DNA from: Bacteroidaceae bacterium
GTDB taxonomy: Bacteria > Bacteroidota > Bacteroidia > Bacteroidales > Bacteroidaceae
Direction: 5' to 3'
Assembly (NCBI GenBank): GCA_017617805.1
Contig: JAFZVN010000035.1
Span: 1-64,000, forward strand
Length of the DNA: 64,000 nt
Shown: positions 49,929 through 59,025 of the stretch, in pieces
Position numbering within the stretch: position 1 is the stretch's first letter
How the letters are laid out: every line of letters starts with the position of its first letter
Made by a program: the position numbers and the translations under genes
Notes under the pieces: generated by a model
Told to the model about the DNA's origin: nothing
What the model saw: the letters and a program-made list of their open reading frames with translations, nothing else
The model's database searches: none

Positions 49929-52301
49929 TTATGGCAGATCCTCCACTGGAATCCAATACCACGTTGTTTTATTGCGCTCAACAGAGAAGTCGTACTTGTT
50001 TTCCCTAATTTTCTTTAACTTATTATATTTGTTTCGGAAATCAGCTATCATTCCATCAAATTCATCCTGTTTGACAATCTTGTCATCTTGAATCTGAATA
50101 AGGGTTCGGCCTCCCAAAGAACCTGTCTTTACATTTAGCCCAGCGACCAACGCCATAATTTCTTTCACATCCTTCTCATCCATTTCTTTCGGAGTGATAT
50201 CAGGAATCATTGAACGAGTCAATTCTTTTATTGCATCCACGTAAGGTTTGCGATTTCCCGTATTGGCAGCCGCCATAACTGGTTGAAGTTTTTCCATCAA
50301 TTGCGCAAACTCATCAGAAGATATATAAATGATCGACTGCCAATAATCCAATCCATTCTCGGCTTTTTTATCGGTGTCTCCCTGGAATGCCATCAAACTA
50401 TTACTTTTCTTGATCTCTCGGATTTGTTCTTTGGAAAAGATACTCTCCAAAAGTCCCATTTCAATAGAGGAATTAGTACTATTTTCTCCACTCTCGCGGA
50501 TAATGTTTTCAGCATCGCTTACAATTCCCATCTGGGCATCTATCGCCGTACCAAACTGAATATAACTATTCTTTACAAGATCATATAGTTTTGAGACGTC
50601 CATAGCCTTTCCCAAATCAGCGTTACGTGTTTCACCAATATAGAAATTATCTTTTGCTGGAAGATCTGTTGCAAATCTATATCCATCAGCCAATTCTTTA
50701 AAACCAGCCTTGAAATTTCCGCCCAACTTTGAATACTGAGCTTTCAGATTTTCACGAACAATGGCTCCCATCTGCTTTCTAAACAAAAGGAATGACTGTT
50801 CATTTTCATTTCTTACCTGAAATGCTGAAAGTTGTACTCGATTTTCCACACACTTTCGAACAATATCCTCTTGTGAAATACATTTATTATCAGCAAGATC
50901 ATTTCCACAGTCACCAATAACAAACATCAAGTTACTATTCCGAGAGCTATAATTCATAGTCTTAGTGTCCAAAGCAACTTCAAGGCCTTTATAAAGAGCC
51001 TCCGCCAATGTATGGTCTGATGAAGAACTCTTCACGCCATAAGAACCGCCAGATTGCAAAAATTGAGCCACAGAAGGATCGGTTGGGGTACGCATAGAAA
51101 GGTGTTCTGTTACATACTGCCCATCTGTATAATCACGATATATTACGATACCTACGTTTACTGTACGACTTTCCTTCTCGAAATACTCATAAGCCTGCTG
51201 TATAATCTTCTGAGTAGGCTGATAATAATTCTCCATAGACCGAGTTCCATCAATTACAACAATCAAATTAATGATACTCAAATCTTCCATACCATCAGTA
51301 ACTGTTCCGGCACTGGTATTATCATATCCTGAAGGAACCGTTGGCACATGCGATGTTCCATCGGGTCGAGCAAATGCTGTCACATGGTACTGCGTTTCTG
51401 ATTTGTTCCCTAAAAGAGGATAACGCATCAATTGCGGCTCCAAGCGAAACTTTGTTGCCTCATTTTTCGTTATTTTATTCATTCTTCCCAACTCTATATC
51501 TGTCGCTCTTGAGCCATCTCGATACACGTTAACGCGTTTCCCCTTCAACTGTTCGGCAACAAGTGGCTTCCAATTCGGCTCGATACATGTACGCTGACTC
51601 CAAGGTACATATGAGCTGGTGCTGACCCAACCATACAGCACTTGATATGTATAACCTTCCATCTTACATTCTCTTGCCAAAAGCACCAAGCCATTATCAG
51701 CCTTTTTCATTACAAAATAGAAATTCATATCAGCAACAAGCTTCTTAGGGTCATCCTTTGTTTCAGGATTTTGATAACGCTTTCCCAAATCTGAATTTCC
51801 TTTTCTTTGTTCGTCAATATTAAGAACAATCAAGGCTTTATTATATATTCCTGCTTCATCTGTCGGACAAGAACTCCATAAAAGAAGATTCTTCATGGGA
51901 ATCCATCCTCTACTTTGTGCACTTGATGAGATAAGCGGATATGTTACGCCTTTTTGATTTTCAGTATAAACCAATGCGAAACCATTTTCAATTTTAGCAA
52001 TACGCACCTGCTCATTGAAATCAAGCTCATCACATTTCCCGCCAGAAGTGGAAGATGTATTATACGTTGTGTTATGGCTACGATCACTGTAGGCCGTCCA
52101 ATATTTACTGTTACTGTCCTTTGTTGTTTGTCCCCAATTACCGGATTTCAACAACTCATTCACTTCAGATTCCTTAATGGTCTTTTTTTTCAGGAGGGGT
52201 GGTTGAAAAGCCGAACAGTTACTCGGCAATTGTGGAGCAGCCTCGATGTATAGTGACGCAAAACACCCCAACAATATAATTGAAATTACACGTTTCATCA
52301 T
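49929..52301 (-). CDS. Secreted vWA-domain protein with N-terminal SH3-like domain
   Basis: A 790-residue protein with a signal peptide (ISIILLGCFASLYIEAA). Residues about 90-160 look like a bacterial SH3-type domain (LDFNEQVRIAKIENGFALVY, RGWIPMKNLLLW); a second such domain may lie at about 190-245. vWA domain about 342-530 with the metal site LIVVIDGTRSMENY (Asp351, Thr353, Ser355: DxTxS instead of DxSxS), a NVGIVIYRDYTDGQY strand, and LMFVIGDCGND. The C-terminal 250 residues are helical, ending YKLKKIRENKYDF-like and WIPVEDLP. vWA domains bind partners through the metal; context suggests a periplasmic or surface partner of the kinase-FHA system. A decayed copy lies downstream. Confidence 0.82.
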   Translation of the reverse strand: MMKRVISIILLGCFASLYIEAAPQLPSNCSAFQPPLLKKKTIKESEVNELLKSGNWGQTTKDSNSKYWTAYSDRSHNTTYNTSSTSGGKCDELDFNEQVRIAKIENGFALVYTENQKGVTYPLISSSAQSRGWIPMKNLLLWSSCPTDEAGIYNKALIVLNIDEQRKGNSDLGKRYQNPETKDDPKKLVADMNFYFVMKKADNGLVLLARECKMEGYTYQVLYGWVSTSSYVPWSQRTCIEPNWKPLVAEQLKGKRVNVYRDGSRATDIELGRMNKITKNEATKFRLEPQLMRYPLLGNKSETQYHVTAFARPDGTSHVPTVPSGYDNTSAGTVTDGMEDLSIINLIVVIDGTRSMENYYQPTQKIIQQAYEYFEKESRTVNVGIVIYRDYTDGQYVTEHLSMRTPTDPSVAQFLQSGGSYGVKSSSSDHTLAEALYKGLEVALDTKTMNYSSRNSNLMFVIGDCGNDLADNKCISQEDIVRKCVENRVQLSAFQVRNENEQSFLLFRKQMGAIVRENLKAQYSKLGGNFKAGFKELADGYRFATDLPAKDNFYIGETRNADLGKAMDVSKLYDLVKNSYIQFGTAIDAQMGIVSDAENIIRESGENSTNSSIEMGLLESIFSKEQIREIKKSNSLMAFQGDTDKKAENGLDYWQSIIYISSDEFAQLMEKLQPVMAAANTGNRKPYVDAIKELTRSMIPDITPKEMDEKDVKEIMALVAGLNVKTGSLGGRTLIQIQDDKIVKQDEFDGMIADFRNKYNKLKKIRENKYDFSVERNKTTWYWIPVEDLP

Positions 52302-52312
52302 ATTACATAATT

Positions 52313-52966
52313 TTAATATTCAAAAATACTCAATTTCTCATTTATTCCATCAATGTTCTTATTTCCAAAGGGCTTTCCTTCTGGATAATCCAAAGTTTCC
52401 CCTTTAGGTCTAAAAACATTAAAGACGAACTTGTCTTTAGGTAAGGAAGCGACATCAAAATCCACAAACAAATGCGATAAGACCTTCTCATTATTACATA
52501 AAGCCCAGAATCCGGAACCAACATAAAAATCCATCGTAACAGAGCTAAACTTAAAAGTACCATCTTCTCCGATGAAGTTATATTCATCAAAGAGTCTCAA
52601 AATGTTTTTTCTGTCTTCATCGGCAATTACATCATGAGAGTTCGCATCTTGCAAAGCGGCAATAATACTAACAAATGCGTCATTCGTATCACGATCTTTC
52701 CCATAGATATCTTTCAGATTTGTAAATGACATCAAGGACTGCTTGCCATCTGCAAGATAGATGATCAAGGCATCATCAATCTCAATGGCATCATCACGCA
52801 AAGTTCGCATTCGTTCACACAACTGATTAACAGGGGTGGACGGTTCATGATCTATATAAATGAAGTGCAGATTCATTGTTGAGTAATCTTGCGCTTGGGC
52901 TATCGTTGCTACCATCAAAAGCAGCAATGCCGATACGAAAAATGTTCCTATCTTATTCATAATCAT
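52313..52966 (-). CDS. Secreted hypothetical protein
   Basis: A 217-residue protein with a signal peptide (IGTFFVSALLLLMVATIAQA). It starts with LHFIYIDHEPSTPVNQLCER and DDALIIYLADGKQSLMSF, alternating strands and helices like an incomplete vWA or Rossmann-type fold; this is impression only. No catalytic motif. Between the vWA gene (11 bp) and the single-span protein (6 bp) in the operon. Confidence 0.65.
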   Translation of the reverse strand: MIMNKIGTFFVSALLLLMVATIAQAQDYSTMNLHFIYIDHEPSTPVNQLCERMRTLRDDAIEIDDALIIYLADGKQSLMSFTNLKDIYGKDRDTNDAFVSIIAALQDANSHDVIADEDRKNILRLFDEYNFIGEDGTFKFSSVTMDFYVGSGFWALCNNEKVLSHLFVDFDVASLPKDKFVFNVFRPKGETLDYPEGKPFGNKNIDGINEKLSIFEY

Positions 52967-52972
52967 CTATAT

Positions 52973-53701
52973 TTAATATACTGGTTGAATGGTGACAGAA
53001 TTAATTCGACCACTATTGTCATAGCCAACACTAACGACTCTTGCTGACGTCCATATTCCGTTAGCTATTTTTTCACGTACTGCAAGGATGTCTCCAGGTG
53101 CTCGTTCTCCTTCTTCCAATCCTTGCGCCCGTATAATAACAGTACGCGCAACCTTAGGATTCTTTCCTCCAAGAAGACTGTTGTCATTTTGATTCAACAA
53201 CAAAGACTGGAACTCTCCTGCGGACATTTTAGAAACTTCTTGTTCCTTTTCTTCAAATGCAGGTTTAATCACATCAAATCCACCAACTACCAAACTGGCC
53301 AGTTCCTCCCCTGTAGAATTATTTACGACTTGCACAATGTATATGCCAGACTGATTTCCTGGAATATCTGTAAAAATTCCATTTGTCGACTTCCTTCCGA
53401 TTTGATCTATTCGGAAAAGAGGAACCACATTCTCTGGAATATTCTCTGCATGAACCTGTAAAATATAACTATTGCCTTTTTGCTGTTTCCCATCTACCAC
53501 GATACTTACAGGCAAAATGGCCGGACTCTCTGGAGCAGGCTCCACGATTGGGGAATCCACAGGTGTGTTACCACCATCACCTGATGAATCCGATGTTTCA
53601 GTTTCTCCACACCCTTTTATTAGCCAGGCTACTCCAAAACCAATAAGTATAAACAGGACAAAAACTCCTGCATATAATAAGTACTTTTTTGTTGATTGCA
53701 T
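52973..53701 (-). CDS. Single-span membrane protein, paired periplasmic domain
   Basis: A 242-residue protein: a short cytoplasmic start, one membrane span (YLLYAGVFVLFILIGFGVAW, about 8-27), a Pro/Ser/Asp-rich linker (about 35-65), a beta-rich middle (about 65-145) and a C-terminal domain (about 157-242) with MSAGEFQSLLLNQNDNSLLG and ANGIWTSARVVSVGYDNSGR. The C-terminal domain is homologous to that of the next protein (53714-54577). Function unknown; it probably places a binding domain in the periplasm. Confidence 0.7.
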   Translation of the reverse strand: MQSTKKYLLYAGVFVLFILIGFGVAWLIKGCGETETSDSSGDGGNTPVDSPIVEPAPESPAILPVSIVVDGKQQKGNSYILQVHAENIPENVVPLFRIDQIGRKSTNGIFTDIPGNQSGIYIVQVVNNSTGEELASLVVGGFDVIKPAFEEKEQEVSKMSAGEFQSLLLNQNDNSLLGGKNPKVARTVIIRAQGLEEGERAPGDILAVREKIANGIWTSARVVSVGYDNSGRINSVTIQPVY

Positions 53702-53713
53702 AATGTAATAGAA

Positions 53714-54577
53714 TTAAAAGTTATCATTTGATTCTTGAACTTTCAGTGTGATACCAGATATTCGATTCATGTCATCATATTCCAACGAAGAAACTTTAAC
53801 AGATGTCCATGTCTCCATATCCAGTTTTTCAAACACATCATATAAGTTTTCAGGTTTATTGGGCGCATCCTTTGGAAGTCCAACAAATGTCAGTGTATAA
53901 TTAGGAGAAAGATAATCATTCTCTCCAACTCCCATTAGGGATGGGTCACGTTTATCTATTTTCGCCTGCAACTCAGATACAGACATCTTTTTTGAGACGC
54001 TTTTTTGCTTGATAAACCCTGTCACTTGTTCCATTTTGCAGAGGATTGTATCGGTTTTAGCATCAAATACAGCTATTGTATAGATACTTCCATCAGCCTT
54101 ACTATATGGAACGTCCTTGAATCTTCCATCATCACTCCGTACTATGACGTTTTGTTCATTATAAGGATCAAGCACAGCATAATAAAAATCAGTCACTTTT
54201 AGATTCTTTACTGTCGCAGCGAAAGAGTACCCAACGCCCTCAAAAGTCCGAGATCCTATTTCTATTTCAGGGGGGATTTCCTCTCCTGTCTCATTTGTGT
54301 ATTGCTGATTCAGGACAATTCTTATAGTGTCACTATCTGGGGGTGTTGCGGTTTCTTTTCCTCCGTTTGCAAAAAGGTTCTCCCAACTAACAAGAGAAAG
54401 TCCGTATACAACACCTATCATCAGAACAATTATTCCTGAAGTCTTCCAAACCTTTGAGGGAATATGGAATGTGGCATACTCCACGTTATCCGATTGGCAA
54501 TGTGGACATACTACCTCATTGGCATCATCCGCCTCAAAGCGTTTCTTACAGTTTTTACATTCAAATTTCCGTATCAT
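53714..54577 (-). CDS. Zinc-ribbon single-span membrane protein, paired periplasmic domain
   Basis: A 287-residue protein. Residues 1-35 hold a cytoplasmic zinc ribbon (FECKNCKKRFEADD then VVCPHCQSDNV: CxxC-x16-CxxC); one membrane span (WKTSGIIVLMIGVVYGLSLV, about 44-63); then a beta-rich periplasmic part and a C-terminal domain with MSVSELQAKIDKRDPSLMG and METWTSVKVSSLEYDDMNR, matching the previous protein. The zinc ribbon may read a cytoplasmic signal or bind the kinase or FHA proteins. It starts 4 bp after the barrel protein gene. Confidence 0.75.
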   Translation of the reverse strand: MIRKFECKNCKKRFEADDANEVVCPHCQSDNVEYATFHIPSKVWKTSGIIVLMIGVVYGLSLVSWENLFANGGKETATPPDSDTIRIVLNQQYTNETGEEIPPEIEIGSRTFEGVGYSFAATVKNLKVTDFYYAVLDPYNEQNVIVRSDDGRFKDVPYSKADGSIYTIAVFDAKTDTILCKMEQVTGFIKQKSVSKKMSVSELQAKIDKRDPSLMGVGENDYLSPNYTLTFVGLPKDAPNKPENLYDVFEKLDMETWTSVKVSSLEYDDMNRISGITLKVQESNDNF

Positions 54578-54581
54578 GCCA

Positions 54582-56174
54582 TTAGAATTTTAATGTTATA
54601 CCAGCACTGAACATTAGCAATTGGCGTTTTATACTTGACAGAGATTCTGTCAAATTACGCACATGCTCTTTGCTTTCAGTGCCATTGATAGTATTATACA
54701 CCAATGCGTGATTTGCGTCAGTCGTGCCAGATAGAGATACTGGAGCAGAATTGGCCTTGACAACATCCATCAACCCCATCTGATAATTCACACCTAAGTC
54801 AATAGCCAAAGGTGTTTGGGGAATATTGAATCGAAGACCGATGCCAGCAAACGCATCGGCTGTGAAACTCGACACATCCACCAAATCTGCATTGTCAAGG
54901 GTTGATGATGAGATTGTCCTGTTGCCAAAACCATTGTACCCCCAATGCTCATCCATACGAAGATTTGCATATTGTGGATACATTCCATAAATGTAAGCGC
55001 TTCCTTCCGTCGCATCCACTTTATATCCCATATTCATATTGAATTTGGCCCCCAAATCAATAAATAGGTGCACCACTTTGCTAAACTGGAAATTGAATTC
55101 AGCATACAAAGGTATGGTGAGATCTGTCATTTTTATACTCTGCTTTACGCTCAGATTTTGATAATGGCGAGTATAGGAATCTCCATCAACATCAGCCGTT
55201 GTGGTATAAGCATAATCTGCATGGGCATATTCAAAATCCAATTGTGATTGAGCAAAGCCGACACCTATAAACAAACCCGTTTTCACGATACCGTTGGAGG
55301 GAAGAACATATCCAAAATCTACTCCAAAAGAGTTGGAAGCATTTTTTTCTGCTTTTAATGCATTGTCTGCTCCATCAAGTTTATAAGCATCTCCTAAGCC
55401 TAAATCATAATGGAATTTTAACCTTGTCTTTCTTGGACGATATTTCATGGAAACCTTATTGCAATCATCCACAATAGGAGTAACCTTTGCATCAGCATCA
55501 ACATACTTAAACAGTTTCTTGTCCAACTTTCCAGCCAAGAATGTTTGTCCATGACTATTCAAAGCAAGACGAGATCCATTATAAGACAAACGGGCATCTC
55601 TTTCATCCTCCGACTGGAAAACAAAATAACTCTCTGGAAGTTTCCTGTTACTATCAACCGTGCCTTTGATTTCTTCTATTTTACACTTATTTAAATGCTC
55701 ATTATACACAAGTGTCGCTTCAAGATGGTACACTTGGTCGTAGAACTCTTTACTGGAAAAAAAGACTCCGCATTTATCAGAATAGGCAAGTGTCTTCTCG
55801 AAAGAGAAAAGAGCTCGCCACGTTCCATCATCATTCCAAACCCGTTCTTTCTTCAGATTAGAAATCAACGCATTCTTATTTCGTGGTCCCTCCCCTAATA
55901 ATTGACTATATTCACGAGCTGTAAGCGTACTTCTATCGGAAAGACCAAGCAAATCATTATAGACTGGAGCATCCTCACTCACAAAAAGATCCACAAAAGA
56001 ATAGCGTATCTCATCGTCACTAATGGTTGCGTATGTTTCATAATCCTCAATCGTACTTATCGCTTCATCAACAACTCGGCGCTGCATCGCAATAGTATTT
56101 TGTTGTGCACAAATGGTCTGCGAAGAGGAGAATGTTAATGCTATGATAATAGTATTGAAAATATTCTTTTTCAT
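54582..56174 (-). CDS. Outer-membrane beta-barrel protein
   Basis: A 530-residue protein with a signal peptide (MKKNIFNTIIIALTFSSSQ, then TICAQ). Residues about 25-250 form a soluble domain (periplasmic or plug-like). Residues about 255-530 alternate amphipathic strands (LKFHYDLGLGDAYKLDGADN, GLFIGVGFAQSQLDFEYAHA, LTIPLYAEFNFQFSKVVHLF, FAGIGLRFNIP) and end in Phe (LLMFSAGITLKF), the signature of an outer-membrane barrel of the OmpA/porin-like class. It would supply the outer-membrane part of the system. No close family name. Confidence 0.75.
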   Translation of the reverse strand: MKKNIFNTIIIALTFSSSQTICAQQNTIAMQRRVVDEAISTIEDYETYATISDDEIRYSFVDLFVSEDAPVYNDLLGLSDRSTLTAREYSQLLGEGPRNKNALISNLKKERVWNDDGTWRALFSFEKTLAYSDKCGVFFSSKEFYDQVYHLEATLVYNEHLNKCKIEEIKGTVDSNRKLPESYFVFQSEDERDARLSYNGSRLALNSHGQTFLAGKLDKKLFKYVDADAKVTPIVDDCNKVSMKYRPRKTRLKFHYDLGLGDAYKLDGADNALKAEKNASNSFGVDFGYVLPSNGIVKTGLFIGVGFAQSQLDFEYAHADYAYTTTADVDGDSYTRHYQNLSVKQSIKMTDLTIPLYAEFNFQFSKVVHLFIDLGAKFNMNMGYKVDATEGSAYIYGMYPQYANLRMDEHWGYNGFGNRTISSSTLDNADLVDVSSFTADAFAGIGLRFNIPQTPLAIDLGVNYQMGLMDVVKANSAPVSLSGTTDANHALVYNTINGTESKEHVRNLTESLSSIKRQLLMFSAGITLKF

Positions 56175-56189
56175 ATGATATCCTCCTTC

Positions 56190-58994
56190 TTATTTAACAA
56201 CAATTTTTTTTGTGCTTCTTTGGCCATCGGCTATCTTTTCTATAATATAGATTCCAGAAGCAAGATTTGTCGAATCTTTAACCAACTGTCCATTGATGGT
56301 GTACACTCTTTGTGTATCTTTAATAGAGTTAGATGGAGCAACAATGCTTGTCGTCTCAGGGATAACAGAACGAGTGACAGCCGTATAGTTAGAACCATCC
56401 CACTCTTCGTTAACAGTATCAATGTAACGTTTTCCGCTGGTGACTGTAACCGCATCATCGTATTTCCACATTGCATACACGAAGAAACGATAGCTGGAGT
56501 TATTTACTTCTGAAGCGGAGAAACTAGTCTCAAAACGCGTATCGCCTGGATTGGACTGCCTTTTCTCAATCGATTTTACTTCATTACCAACAGCATCCTC
56601 ATAACCAAAGACTAAGAAATACTGTCTGCCTTCCAACTCGGAATCCGACACACCTGTCGTTGTTGCAATCATTGTTCCACTCACGCCGGAGCCTTTCTTG
56701 GTCAAAGATGAGGGCGTAGCAGGCTTATTATATATACGAATGGTTTTGCTCATTGTGTTATCTGCCCATAATCCATCGCGATAATTACTTGTACGCAAGG
56801 TGTACACAACATCTTTGCTACCTTTTGTCGCACCAAGAGCATAAGTGGTGACTTCATCAATCGTCGATTTCCACTGATTGACGGTCGAGTAGTTGTATAT
56901 TTCTTCACCATCCCTACTCCATACATAATTCCAAACAGAAGGATTTCCATAACCTCCAACAGCTCTATTGACGGAAAGCTGGAGTGTATTCCCAACTCGT
57001 ATGGCACCATCGATGGATGTTCCATCAAAATGATTCTTTGTGTTTTGCAAATCCGCGATGGCAAAATCAGAGATGTTTTTTGGAGCTGGCCAATAGTTGA
57101 TATTGAATGGAATGGTCAGGTCATACCGTTTTTTCCCGTTTAGCGTATAAGTGACATTGGCACCGATAACGTACTTCTTCATGTTTGCATCTCCTGAAGT
57201 TGTATAGTCAATGTTATCTGTATATGTCGTTGATGTTGCATTCGCAATAGCTTTTCCATCTTTCAGCCATTGACATTTCAAACCTTCATCATGACCGCCA
57301 GAAAGAGAGATTGATAACGGAACTTGACGACCTCCACATGTTTCATAAGAATCTTCATACCCTACAGATCTATTTGCTAATGGTGTTTCATACACTTGGT
57401 AAGAGCGTTTGTATTCTGCTCTGAACGGAGCCTCCATCTCGTTTTCTCCATTGACCACAGAAATGACCAATTGATGAACTCCAATTGTTGTGGATAAAGT
57501 ATATGGGGCAAATAATGCCTTTCCATTATCTGTAACAGAATATGACCATTCCGTTGAGCCATTCCGATTATCAACAGAGACATTGACAACATCCCTATTT
57601 ATTAGAGACAATTGACTTCCCTCTGCATTCCTATAGGCCTGCGTCAAGGTGCATGTGAGATTGTCGATAGGAAGATTTTGTGCCCCTTCAAAGTTATTGC
57701 TATAATTTATGTTTTCAGTTATCACAGTAGAGGGAATCTGATACACATTTAAAGTATAGGTCTGAGTAGCATAGGGTTCCCACACCACATCTCCATAATT
57801 ATTACTTGCTTGAAGTGTATAAGTATATGTTCCCACAGTGGTTGGCTTTACTGTTAAATCTTTTGATGTTCCTTCCATATCACCAGACCATTCATACACA
57901 TTCCCATTAGGATATCCCCCATTGTTGTATGTAGGGGAGAAAGTTACAGATTCACCTAAATAGATGGATTTCGTCAACTTATCCGCAGATAGTGTTGCCG
58001 CAGGATAGATCGTGTATTCCTCATTGAAAAGTTCATCACTTCTCCATATTTCAGTATCGTCATCAGCATAGGAAACAACTACCAATTTGACAACTTCTTT
58101 CACAATGGCATTAGTGGCAACAGTTTGGGGATTGAACCGTCCGCTTCGAGAAAAGGTTTCATTCTCATCCACATACCAGTAGTATTCAGTTGTATTACCT
58201 CCTCCATCAACTTCGGCAGACCAATAACCATCGGGCAACTGCTTATAGAAATGCAAATCATCCGCTATAGACTGAATCCGAACGGAAGGAGTTTCATATA
58301 CATAAATAGGGTAACTGATAGTTTCTTTATACCATTCGGTCTCATTATCTGGAGCCACATTCGTAATGGTAAGCGTTAAAGTAGTTGTTTCTTTAAGACT
58401 GGCAGTTGCAGGGTTAAAACTCATCTGCAAATCTGTTGTCCCGTCATCCCAAGAATAAGACCAAGTGCCTCCACCAGATCCTTCCGCTTGAACGCCTATG
58501 GAGATGGGTGAACTCGAGGATGTATAATACAGCTTTTCCGAAGGAGAGCATTGAGGAGCGACAATTGCGGGTAACACAGTCAGCTGATATTCTCCATCCC
58601 CCTGTACTTCTACTGACTGTTTGTTGGCAGTGGAATATTTCATAGCCATACTGATAGCCGCATCGGTCATTTCTTTTGCAAGAGTTACATTGAAAGTCAA
58701 TAGATTCTCAACAGAAAGTGTGTAGTCCTCTTGAACAAGATCTACGGTCTGTCCATCTAAAGTGTAGGACAAAGACTCCACCGAAGTGATAGGTTCGGTC
58801 GGGTCGACTTGAACTGTCAAAGTCATTTGCTCGCCCACCATTGTGTAATAGGTGTTGTCGATAGATACCGCTTTCGAGTCAGGCACATTAAAATTCATGG
58901 AAATCGTAGCCGTTTCCTGGGCTAATATTCCCACACTACTTCCCCATAGAAATACTATCGAAAGGAAGAGTTTTTTTGTTACTGTCTTTTTCAT
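56190..58994 (-). CDS. Secreted Ig-like repeat protein with T9SS-type sorting domain
   Basis: A 934-residue secreted protein. I chose the ATG at 58994 (MKKTVTKKLFLSIVFLWGSS) since it starts a good signal peptide, not the frame start at 59045. About eight Ig/PKD-like beta domains fill residues 30-845 (for example SADKLTKSIYLGESVTFSPT, WLKDGKAIANATSTTYTDN). The C-terminal 75 residues (QRVYTINGQLVKDSTNLASG, YIIEKI, ending KKIVVK) are a typical type A C-terminal domain for type IX secretion. It is likely a surface-exposed adhesin or scaffold, first gene after the kinase gene (31 bp). Confidence 0.82.
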   Translation of the reverse strand: MKKTVTKKLFLSIVFLWGSSVGILAQETATISMNFNVPDSKAVSIDNTYYTMVGEQMTLTVQVDPTEPITSVESLSYTLDGQTVDLVQEDYTLSVENLLTFNVTLAKEMTDAAISMAMKYSTANKQSVEVQGDGEYQLTVLPAIVAPQCSPSEKLYYTSSSSPISIGVQAEGSGGGTWSYSWDDGTTDLQMSFNPATASLKETTTLTLTITNVAPDNETEWYKETISYPIYVYETPSVRIQSIADDLHFYKQLPDGYWSAEVDGGGNTTEYYWYVDENETFSRSGRFNPQTVATNAIVKEVVKLVVVSYADDDTEIWRSDELFNEEYTIYPAATLSADKLTKSIYLGESVTFSPTYNNGGYPNGNVYEWSGDMEGTSKDLTVKPTTVGTYTYTLQASNNYGDVVWEPYATQTYTLNVYQIPSTVITENINYSNNFEGAQNLPIDNLTCTLTQAYRNAEGSQLSLINRDVVNVSVDNRNGSTEWSYSVTDNGKALFAPYTLSTTIGVHQLVISVVNGENEMEAPFRAEYKRSYQVYETPLANRSVGYEDSYETCGGRQVPLSISLSGGHDEGLKCQWLKDGKAIANATSTTYTDNIDYTTSGDANMKKYVIGANVTYTLNGKKRYDLTIPFNINYWPAPKNISDFAIADLQNTKNHFDGTSIDGAIRVGNTLQLSVNRAVGGYGNPSVWNYVWSRDGEEIYNYSTVNQWKSTIDEVTTYALGATKGSKDVVYTLRTSNYRDGLWADNTMSKTIRIYNKPATPSSLTKKGSGVSGTMIATTTGVSDSELEGRQYFLVFGYEDAVGNEVKSIEKRQSNPGDTRFETSFSASEVNNSSYRFFVYAMWKYDDAVTVTSGKRYIDTVNEEWDGSNYTAVTRSVIPETTSIVAPSNSIKDTQRVYTINGQLVKDSTNLASGIYIIEKIADGQRSTKKIVVK

Positions 58995-59025
58995 ATTCTT
59001 GAATCGTTTATAATAATATACACCA

